This document shows, piece after piece, positions 1-5,923 of a stretch of DNA of 18,630 bases. Where the stretch lies: assembly GCA_026387845.1 (NCBI GenBank), contig JAPLKX010000528.1:1-18630 (forward strand), given 5' to 3'. Made by a program: the position numbers and the translations under genes. The stretch comes from Candidatus Hydrogenedentota bacterium. Its GTDB lineage: Bacteria; Hydrogenedentota; Hydrogenedentia; Hydrogenedentales; SLHB01. Each line of letters begins with the position of its first letter. Positions within the stretch are counted from its first letter, which is position 1. The notes beneath the pieces were generated by a model that was given only the letters and a program-made list of their open reading frames with translations, had not been told where the DNA came from and did no database searches.

Positions 1-180
1 GGACGTGTACTGCGGCGCTTGCCGGGATTAGAGCCCGATTGTCAACAGCCGTTTTCAGTATTGTTCAGTAGTTCGCCTCGCCAGGGCAATGCCGAACCGC
101 CCACGACGGCTGCCAAGTCCGCTATGCCCACTGCGTCCAAACATCAAGGCTCAGGCAAACCCGTCGGACCTGTGATCTAA
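1..180 (+). CDS. C-terminal end of an unidentified protein (partial, runs in from the left edge)
   Basis: The first forward frame is open from base 1 to a TAA at 178-180, giving 59 residues with no start in view. The tail is rich in Pro, Ala, Ser, Thr and Lys and ends in KPVGPVI, like a disordered C-terminus. No domain can be recognised from this fragment. The open frame could be chance, because 59 codons is short. It is supported by the promoter and new gene that follow directly after the stop. Confidence 0.4.
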   Translation, partial: GRVLRRLPGLEPDCQQPFSVLFSSSPRQGNAEPPTTAAKSAMPTASKHQGSGKPVGPVI

Positions 181-216
181 GCATTTAAAACGGTTAGACT
201 TCCGTTGTTTGGTTGT

Positions 217-245
217 TTGACATTGCCGATCCCTTATGCTAGATT
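217..245 (+). promoter_or_regulatory. Sigma-70-type promoter with extended -10
   Basis: TTGACA (217-222) is a perfect -35 box. A 17-base spacer leads to TAGATT (240-245), which matches the -10 consensus at 4 of 6 positions. It is preceded by TG at 237-238, which is the extended -10 arrangement. Transcription would start near 252, giving a leader of about 40 nt for the gene at 291 and probably also serving the HU gene behind it. Assignment is by motif only. Confidence 0.65.
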
Positions 246-290
246 AAAACGTCTTTGTGGGGTGGTCCGTAAACGGAGATCCTTATAGTC

Positions 291-878
291 ATGGCACTTA
301 ATAAGAAACAGTTGAAAACGCTCCAAACGTTGGAGCGGCGGGTCGAGTTATGCCGGGAATTCATGAACGACTGGTTGCTGTTCAACCAGATTCTCAGCGC
401 GTATCCCAAAGCGGACTCGAACAAGGCCCAGCTCGAAAGCCAGTTCCTCAAAATCAAGAGCAAGCTGGCGCGTGAACATCGCGTCCTGAAAGATACGCTC
501 CAGGCCGACTACGGGATCGACGGCAACCTGATGAACATCGTGTCGGGCGCCACGAGCCTTGAAAACATCTATGCCCAATCCGAGGTCTCGATCAAGAAAC
601 TGCAAACGGAGTGGCATCGGGCGTTTATCTCAATCAACGAAACCCTTGGCCTACTCGACGACAAACGCACCCGCGCCGAGGCCGGCGAAAAAATATTCGT
701 GATGGACGGCAGCGTGGGCGGCGGGGGTGGCGGTGGCGGCGGGGGAATGTCGGCCGGCACAAAGAAAAACCTCATGATCGTAGCCGTAATCATCGCCATT
801 TTGGCCGCAATGATGCTGATACCGCCCATCCGGGAGATGTATCTGGGCGCGTTCAGGCAGTTTGGAATTCTCAAATAG
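291..878 (+). CDS. Coiled-coil protein with poly-glycine hinge and C-terminal membrane anchor
   Basis: I do not recognise this family. The 195-residue product has a charged, helical, coiled-coil-like body (about residues 3-135). A run of ten glycines follows (143-152), then one strongly hydrophobic segment (about 160-180) and a short basic end. There is no N-terminal signal peptide. The expected topology is a tail-anchored protein with its helical body in the cytoplasm, joined to the membrane by a flexible hinge. The ATG at 291 has GGAG at about 275-278, a rather long spacing, and lies about 40 nt after a strong promoter. It ends 61 nt before the HU-family gene, so the two are probably co-transcribed. 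Function is unknown; a structural or tethering role is a guess from architecture. Confidence 0.8.
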   Translation: MALNKKQLKTLQTLERRVELCREFMNDWLLFNQILSAYPKADSNKAQLESQFLKIKSKLAREHRVLKDTLQADYGIDGNLMNIVSGATSLENIYAQSEVSIKKLQTEWHRAFISINETLGLLDDKRTRAEAGEKIFVMDGSVGGGGGGGGGGMSAGTKKNLMIVAVIIAILAAMMLIPPIREMYLGAFRQFGILK

Positions 879-939
879 TCGCAATGGCAGTAACCAGGGA
901 GCGCTGGCCCAGACGCTTTGCGGGGAAAGGAGAAACGCG

Positions 940-1302
940 GTGACAAAACGAGAGTTGGTTATCTCGGTGGCGGAGCGGTTGGGGTATACTCAAAACGAGG
1001 TGTCCGAGGTCGTTCAAAAGACCCTCGACACGATCACCGAGTGCCTGGCCGAGGGCCAGCGGCTCGAAATCAGGAATTTTGGCGTTTTCGAAGTCAAGAA
1101 GCGCGACGCCCGCATCGGAAGAAACCCACGGACAGGCCAGGAAGTCAGTATTTCCCAGAAGAGCGTGGCCACGTTCAAACCGGGAAAGGCGCTCAAGGAG
1201 TACGTCGAAGGTATAGGCCCTAGACCGGCTATTGCCGAACCCGGCAGCGCCGCCGCGGCTCATCCCAACCAACCCGACGGGCAGCCCGGCCTTAGCGTAT
1301 AA
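940..1302 (+). CDS. HU/IHF-family DNA-binding protein
   Basis: This is a histone-like nucleoid protein that binds and bends DNA as a dimer. The start is GTG at 940: GAAAGGAG (924-931) sits at normal spacing and the product then begins VTKRELV, as HU proteins do. The longer in-frame ATG at 862 would overlap the previous gene and add residues unlike the family. The core of about 90 residues shows the family signatures LEIRNFGVFEV and GRNPRTGQE, the DNA-intercalating arm, followed by FKPGKALKE. The 120-residue product carries a C-terminal tail of about 30 residues rich in Pro, Ala and Gly, without the lysines of many bacterial tailed HU proteins. It follows the coiled-coil gene by 61 nt and precedes the tat genes. 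Confidence 0.93.
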   Translation: MTKRELVISVAERLGYTQNEVSEVVQKTLDTITECLAEGQRLEIRNFGVFEVKKRDARIGRNPRTGQEVSISQKSVATFKPGKALKEYVEGIGPRPAIAEPGSAAAAHPNQPDGQPGLSV

Positions 1303-1323
1303 TTGGTTCCGGCGGCAAGACAG

Positions 1324-1348
1324 GCCGGCCAGCCCAGCGCGGGCCGGC
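1324..1348. other. GC-rich inverted repeat between the HU gene and tatC
   Basis: GCCGGCC (1324-1330) pairs with GGCCGGC (1342-1348) across an 11-nt loop. A second short stem, CGCCC/GGGCG, follows near 1366-1380. There is no T-run afterwards, so this is not a clear intrinsic terminator. It may be a leader or attenuator structure in the 169-nt gap before tatC, or simply GC-rich sequence. Confidence 0.3.
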
Positions 1349-1471
1349 GGGTAGTGTTGTCGCGGCGCCCGATGCGGGCGGGCTCCCGAGGTAGCCGGGC
1401 CGGGCACAATGGCGTGCGGCAATAGTTGGCGCGAGACACCGCGAGATCTCCAATCCCAGCGAGGTTTTCTG

Positions 1472-2335
1472 TTGATTACGAACGACGCACGGATGACGTT
1501 TACCGAACACCTTGGCGAACTGCGGACGCGCCTCATCCGCTCGTGCGCCGCCATCCTCATTTCGTTCATCCTGTGCTACATCGTCCACGAGCAGATTTTC
1601 CTCCTCGTGGCATACCCCCTCAGCTCGCTGAAAAGCCAGGGCATCATCGTCGACGATTCCGCCGCCACTCCCGTGCCCGGCGATCCAGCGGCCGCACAGA
1701 ACCAAGCCAATCCCGCCCCGCCAAAGCCGGCCAAAGAAGACCCGGGCAAGTCCCCGTGGACGGCTCTCAATCCGATGGAACCGTTCGTGGTCCAGTTGAA
1801 GCTGTCTTTGTACGCCGGGTTCATACTGGCGCTGCCGTTCGTGATTTATCAGCTATGCGCATTCATCTTTCCGGGTCTGACGCCGTCAGAACGGAAGGTT
1901 GTTCGGTTTTTGCTGATAGGCTCGACCGTCTTTGTGATTTTTGGCGTGGCGACGGCGTATTTTGCCGTTTTCCCGATGGTGATGCCATACCTGACGACGT
2001 TCGTGCCGCCGGGTGTCCAGGTGCAATTGCGAATGAGCGAGACCGTGTCGCTGATACTGAAAGGCATGTTGGGTTTTGCCATTGCGTTTCAATTCCCGAT
2101 GGTCGTAATGATACTGGTGTATCTTGGCCTGCTTTCGCCATTGACCCTGCGCAAGTACCGCCGCCATGCAATTGTGATACTTGCCGTGGCCTCAGCCGCA
2201 TTCACGCCCCCCGACCCATTTTCGATGATTGCGATGCTGGTTCCGCTGCTGTTCTTGTATGAAATCAGCATCTGGGCGTCTGTTATTATGCTGAGGAAGC
2301 GGGAGAAAGCCGAAGCGGCCGCGGGCGCTTCCTGA
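1472..2335 (+). CDS. tatC: Twin-arginine translocase subunit TatC
   Basis: TatC is the multi-spanning receptor of the Tat pathway, which recognises twin-arginine signal peptides and exports folded proteins. The conserved N-terminal motif MTFTEHLGELRTRL and the cytoplasmic-loop motif FPGLTPSER, with its essential Glu, are present. The expected set of hydrophobic segments runs to the C-terminus. The start is uncertain. TTG at 1472 has GAGG (1461-1464) at good spacing; ATG at 1409 lacks an obvious ribosome site and ATG at 1493 would begin directly at MTFTEHL. Unusually, the first periplasmic loop carries an extra stretch of about 39 residues rich in Pro, Ala and Asp (roughly 1642-1758). A TatB/TatA-type gene follows 43 nt downstream, so the two form an operon. 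Confidence 0.95.
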   Translation: MITNDARMTFTEHLGELRTRLIRSCAAILISFILCYIVHEQIFLLVAYPLSSLKSQGIIVDDSAATPVPGDPAAAQNQANPAPPKPAKEDPGKSPWTALNPMEPFVVQLKLSLYAGFILALPFVIYQLCAFIFPGLTPSERKVVRFLLIGSTVFVIFGVATAYFAVFPMVMPYLTTFVPPGVQVQLRMSETVSLILKGMLGFAIAFQFPMVVMILVYLGLLSPLTLRKYRRHAIVILAVASAAFTPPDPFSMIAMLVPLLFLYEISIWASVIMLRKREKAEAAAGAS

Positions 2336-2378
2336 AGAATGTTATGATAGCGGCGTCTGAGCCGCCTCGAGGTGCATT

Positions 2379-2756
2379 ATGTTCAACAGCATTGGCGTAG
2401 GTGAGATTGTCGTCATTGCCGTCATTGCGCTCATTGTTATGGGGCCGGAGAAGTTTCCCGAGTTCGCCAAGATTGCCATGCGGGCGTTCCGCGACGTCCG
2501 CGGCTACGTCGACGACATCAAAAAAGAAATGGCCAACGAACTCAACCCCGTAAAGCGCGAAATCAACCAGTTGGCCCGGTACAAACCCGAAGAGTACATC
2601 GACAAACTCGCCAGCGCCATCACGGCCGCCGTCGAAGACGATCCCCAGCCCAAACCCAATTCCGCCCAGGAGGGTCAAAAACCTGCGGAAACAGTTTCCG
2701 CCGAATCCTCACCAGACACCCCGCCCCCGCAAGAACCCTACAAATACGAAGACTAA
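2379..2756 (+). CDS. tatB: Sec-independent translocase protein TatB/TatA-like
   Basis: This is a small single-span Tat subunit that works with TatC to receive and pass folded substrates. The product of 125 residues opens with a short transmembrane helix containing an early Glu (E9). It then has the hinge motif MGPEKFPEFAK, an amphipathic helix and a long charged, Pro-rich cytoplasmic tail. The Gly-Pro-Glu hinge and the length point to TatB rather than TatA, whose hinge is usually a Phe-Gly pair. Since no second paralogue is visible here, it could serve both roles or a separate tatA may lie elsewhere. CGAGGTG at 2368-2374 is the ribosome site. The gene ends 17 nt before the convergent DHH gene. 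Confidence 0.9.
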   Translation: MFNSIGVGEIVVIAVIALIVMGPEKFPEFAKIAMRAFRDVRGYVDDIKKEMANELNPVKREINQLARYKPEEYIDKLASAITAAVEDDPQPKPNSAQEGQKPAETVSAESSPDTPPPQEPYKYED

Positions 2757-2773
2757 AGGCGGGCGCGGTTGGT

Positions 2774-3838
2774 TTAATCTTCCCTCAGGCAGGGGCTTGT
2801 TTGGCCGCGCGGGCTTAGGCGCATAACCGGCTTGCCGGGCGCAAACACCCGCAAGAGCCGCTCCCGCACCATAGCCAGGCGGCCCTCGGGGTCATCCCCC
2901 AATGGCACTTGGCCGCCCGCCATCGTCCGGTGGCCGCCGCCCGTCCCGATCCCGCGGATCACGCGCAACATCTTCACGGCCGCGTTCCCCGCCGGCGCCG
3001 ATGTCCTCACGGAAAGGTAGATTTTGTCGCCACAAACACCATAGCAGACCGCCGCCGTCATCCCCTCGAGCCGAAGGAGCAGGTCTGCCACTTCCGCGAT
3101 CATCTCGGCGCTGTGGCACAATTGGACGCAGCTTACGACGGTCGTCCCGGCCACGACCACGTTGGCCAAGCTCTCGCTGAGCGTCCTGAAATACTCGGCC
3201 GTAACCGGGGCGCGGTGTATTTTTGCGAGCTTTTTCTTGTCGGCGATCAGGAAGAGTTCGCGGTAGGCGTGTATGTCGGCGGGGCTTGACTCGCGCCCCA
3301 GGTCCTGCGTGTCGGACTGAATCCCGTAAAACATAGCGGTTGCCAAATCGCTGCCTAGCGGCAAGCCGGCCGCCTCAACATATTCATACAAAATGCTGGT
3401 GCTGGCCCCGTAGCCTGGCCGCACATCCGCATGACGCGCCGACCACGACCGCCTCACCGGCAGCCGGTGGTGGTCGATCACGACGTCCGCTTGGCGCGAC
3501 GGGGGGAGCGGGTTGATACCCGAACACGGTTGTGTGTCCACCAGGCACACCAGTTCGTAATCGTCTACCCGGGCGGGGTCGACGTGTCCGGCTTTGATGC
3601 GGAGCAGACTCACCATGGCGCGGTTCTCGGCTCTGCTGAACGTCCCGCCATAGCCGATGTCGGCCTTTTTGCGCAGTTTGACACGCAGCAACTCTTTCAA
3701 GGCGGCGGCGCTCGCCAGCGCATCGGGATCGGGGCTGTCCTGCGTCAGGATGAGGGTCCGGCCCGGCGAGTCGCAGACTTCCAGCAGGTGCTCGAGTTTT
3801 TTATTGGCGCCAGGGGATATGTCGTGGTGGTTGTCCAT
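2774..3838 (-). CDS. DHH/DHHA1-family phosphoesterase (NrnA-like)
   Basis: Members of this family are Mn-dependent phosphoesterases acting on nano-RNA, pAp or cyclic dinucleotides. The 354-residue product shows motif I as TQDSPDPDALAS (about 32-43), motif II as VDTQP (D101), the DHH signature IDHHR (D122-H124), a later SDTQDLGR aspartate (D176), and the DHHA1 glycine signature GTGGGHRTMAGG (H303). One oddity is that the His normally opening motif I (HxxPDxDA) is Gln33 here, which would remove one metal ligand. It starts 6 nt after the stop of the YchF-like gene and is surely co-transcribed with it. The start ATG at 3838 has no strong ribosome site, consistent with translational coupling. Substrate cannot be assigned from the sequence. 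Confidence 0.88.
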   Translation of the reverse strand: MDNHHDISPGANKKLEHLLEVCDSPGRTLILTQDSPDPDALASAAALKELLRVKLRKKADIGYGGTFSRAENRAMVSLLRIKAGHVDPARVDDYELVCLVDTQPCSGINPLPPSRQADVVIDHHRLPVRRSWSARHADVRPGYGASTSILYEYVEAAGLPLGSDLATAMFYGIQSDTQDLGRESSPADIHAYRELFLIADKKKLAKIHRAPVTAEYFRTLSESLANVVVAGTTVVSCVQLCHSAEMIAEVADLLLRLEGMTAAVCYGVCGDKIYLSVRTSAPAGNAAVKMLRVIRGIGTGGGHRTMAGGQVPLGDDPEGRLAMVRERLLRVFAPGKPVMRLSPRGQTSPCLRED

Positions 3839-3844
3839 GCCGGC

Positions 3845-4903
3845 TTACACATTGAACCGGAACAACACGATGTCGCCGTCCCGCATGATGTAATCCTTGC
3901 CTTCCAGCCGCACATGTCCCTGCTCCTTGGCTTTGGCCATGGAACCGGCGGCGATGAAATCGTCATAGTTGACGATCTCCGCACGGATGAACCCCCGCTG
4001 AATGTCGGAGTGGATCACGCCCGCGGCGTCGACGGCCCGCGTGTTCTTGCGGATGGTCCACGCTCTGACTTCGGGTTCGCCCGCGGTCAAGAAGCTCATC
4101 AGACCCAGCATATCGTACGCGGCATGGATAAAATGCGCCCGCGACTCCTCCCCCAGCCCCAAGTCGTCCCGGAACGCTTGCCGCTCTTCCTCGGGCAACT
4201 CCGCCACCTCCAACTCCATTTTGCCGCACAACTCCACAAGCGTCTGGTTCGCCTCCCGCGCATAGGATGCAAGGCCGGACGGGTCTGGTTTGCCTATCTG
4301 TCCCTCGCCGTAATTGCCCAGCAACATCAACGGTTTCCGCGAAAGCAGGCCGAACCCGGCTACTTCGGCTTCTTCCTGGGGCGACAGGTCGAGCGTCCGC
4401 AGGCTTCGGCCGCCCTCGATGTGATCCCGGCAACGTTTTAGAACATCGAGTTCCGCTCCTTTTCGGTGTTCTTTCTCGAGGCGTTCCGCGCGTTTGTCAA
4501 TGACGATAAAATCGCCCAGTTGCAGTTCCTGTTCCAAGGACCGGCAATCCCTCACAGGGTCCACCGAGCCCGCCGGATGCAGCACGTCTTCATTTTCAAA
4601 TGCCCGCACGACATGCACCAATGCGTCCGCATTCTTCAAAAGTGCCAGCGCGCCGCTGTCTATCACTTTTTGCTCGCCGGCGGCCTCGTTGGGCGCAACG
4701 TCGATGAACTGGACTTCGGCATACGTTTTTTTTCGCGGCTTGTGGATCTCTGCAAGGCGGTCCACCCGGGCATCCGGCACCTTAATTACGGCCACGTTGG
4801 CATCGCGGCTGCCGAACGCGCCCACCGCCGCGTGGGCGCCGCTTAACGCGTTGAAGATGGTGGTCTTCCCCGACCGGGGAAACCCGATAATGCCGATTTT
4901 CAT
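3845..4903 (-). CDS. YchF/OLA1-like P-loop NTPase with TGS-like C-terminus (divergent)
   Basis: YchF proteins are ribosome-associated ATPases of the Obg superfamily. The product (352 residues; E. coli YchF has 363) starts MKIGIIGFPRSGKTTIFNAL, a Walker A. It continues with a VAVIKVPDARVDRL segment, a helical domain and a C-terminal TGS/DUF933-type region (IHSDIQRGFIRAE, then YIMRDGDIVLFRFNV). The G motifs are altered. Walker A has Arg10 where YchF normally has Asn, and the switch II region, usually D-x-x-G, reads FIDVAPNEA (66-74). A NYGE motif near the G4 position resembles the NxxE of YchF. ATG at 4903 fits the family start; longer in-frame starts up to 5005 add non-homologous residues. It is the first gene of a unit with the DHH phosphoesterase. 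Confidence 0.87.
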   Translation of the reverse strand: MKIGIIGFPRSGKTTIFNALSGAHAAVGAFGSRDANVAVIKVPDARVDRLAEIHKPRKKTYAEVQFIDVAPNEAAGEQKVIDSGALALLKNADALVHVVRAFENEDVLHPAGSVDPVRDCRSLEQELQLGDFIVIDKRAERLEKEHRKGAELDVLKRCRDHIEGGRSLRTLDLSPQEEAEVAGFGLLSRKPLMLLGNYGEGQIGKPDPSGLASYAREANQTLVELCGKMELEVAELPEEERQAFRDDLGLGEESRAHFIHAAYDMLGLMSFLTAGEPEVRAWTIRKNTRAVDAAGVIHSDIQRGFIRAEIVNYDDFIAAGSMAKAKEQGHVRLEGKDYIMRDGDIVLFRFNV

Positions 4904-4934
4904 AGTCCCGTAACCCCACTGGTCCAGTATGTTC

Positions 4935-4963
4935 ATGGTATCAGGACCAGGCGGCCGCTGCAA
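4935..4963 (-). promoter_or_regulatory. Possible promoter for the YchF-like/DHH unit
   Basis: Read on the minus strand, TTGCAG (4963-4958) and TACCAT (4940-4935) are separated by exactly 17 bases and lie about 32 nt before the ATG at 4903. The boxes match consensus at 3 and 4 of 6 positions, so the support is modest. Confidence 0.28.
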
Positions 4964-5039
4964 ATGTGTTCGCGCAAGGGCTGTTGAGAAAACACCCTCG
5001 GTCAACGCGATTGCAGCACTGTGGCCGCGCCCCAGCCGG

Positions 5040-5663
5040 TCAGAGGCTGATATGACCCTCCATGCGAAGTCTCACGCTCACGTCCCACCGGGGCGACATC
5101 GCGGGCACCGTCCCGGTCATTTGCACGTCCAGCGTCGGGCAATCCGGCCACGGATTGGATTCGTTGTCTTCAATCAATTCGAGGAAATCCACCGGTTGCG
5201 GAGGCTCAAGCGTAATCGTGGTCCCAAGGCCCGTTTCAGAACCGGCTTCTCCCAGATCCACAGCCGGTTGCGCAACTCCCAATACCGGCTTGGGCTCGTA
5301 AAACATCGAAAGTGCCGTCAATGTATTGAAGTCGTTCTCGACGGTCTCTATCTTGATGTCCAGCAGTTCGAGCCGTTCCACGTCAAGCAACCCGGCCACG
5401 AATCCGCCTACCGCGTCCCTCACCATCTCATCCACCTCCTCCGAATCCGGCATCGTACATATCGGAACTGGCGGTATGTCCGTATCCGGCGTGAGTATGT
5501 CACCCGGGTTTGCGTCTCCGTAATCTTCAACCGTATAGCCGGTTATTACGGGAATCGAGACTTCCACCGAAACCGGATATCCCCCAGAACAACCCACTGA
5601 AGCAAATACACATAGGCCTGCAAGAACTGCCCACTTGCCCGTCCATAGTACACGTAACTTCAT
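5040..5663 (-). CDS. Predicted lipoprotein of unknown function
   Basis: The 207-residue product begins with basic residues and a hydrophobic stretch ending in FASVGCSGG. This fits a lipoprotein signal with the modified Cys at residue 25. The mature part is acidic, contains an IPVITGYTVEDYGD segment and a PEPKP/Pro-rich middle, and has no domain that I recognise. Its end is rich in beta-like sequence (WDVSVRLRMEGH). The ribosome site GGAGGT (minus strand, 5674-5669) sits 5 nt before the ATG and is strong. It stands alone, divergent from the large LRR gene, with about 260 nt between them. Localisation in a membrane facing the periplasm or outside is inferred from the lipobox only. Confidence 0.82.
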   Translation of the reverse strand: MKLRVLWTGKWAVLAGLCVFASVGCSGGYPVSVEVSIPVITGYTVEDYGDANPGDILTPDTDIPPVPICTMPDSEEVDEMVRDAVGGFVAGLLDVERLELLDIKIETVENDFNTLTALSMFYEPKPVLGVAQPAVDLGEAGSETGLGTTITLEPPQPVDFLELIEDNESNPWPDCPTLDVQMTGTVPAMSPRWDVSVRLRMEGHISL

Positions 5664-5923
5664 TTTAAACCTCCATGCCTATATGTACTTCTACCATACG
5701 CCCCTTGATTTGTTTCACCAGACCCGCGCCAATACGAGTTTTTCTTGATTTCCGCAATAGCCCAACGCACGGGCCTGTCCTGTAACAACATCGGGGGGCC
5801 GGTTAAGTCCTGTTACCAGCGTAAGGTTACGTCTGCGGAGGTAGGTTGCACCGGGCGGGTGCCTGCCACTAAAATCTCTTTACAAATCCACCCCGGAACC
5901 AGTAAACTCGGAGGGAGGCCGAA
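5664..5923. other. Intergenic region between divergent lipoprotein and LRR genes
   Basis: I see no gene in this stretch. It holds a GC-rich hairpin, GCACC (5848-5852) with GGTGC (5858-5862) across a 5-nt loop, and the near-repeat pair GTCCTGTAAC / GTCCTGTTAC. There is no recognisable riboswitch. A stop codon at 5903-5905 in the frame of the LRR gene rules out any upstream in-frame signal-peptide region. Confidence 0.5.

Noticed and set aside
862..939. Longer N-terminus for the HU-family protein
   Set aside because: It overlaps the previous gene and adds residues unlike any HU protein; GTG 940 has a proper ribosome site and the family start.
3431..4441. 336-residue forward open frame across the DHH/YchF-like region
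   Set aside because: It runs antisense to two genes with strong family motifs; its sequence is rich in His, Arg and Gln, as expected for a shadow frame in GC-rich coding DNA.
5745..5923. Possible riboswitch or structured leader before the LRR gene
   Set aside because: Only one short hairpin and a loose direct repeat were found; no conserved core of a known riboswitch could be recognised.
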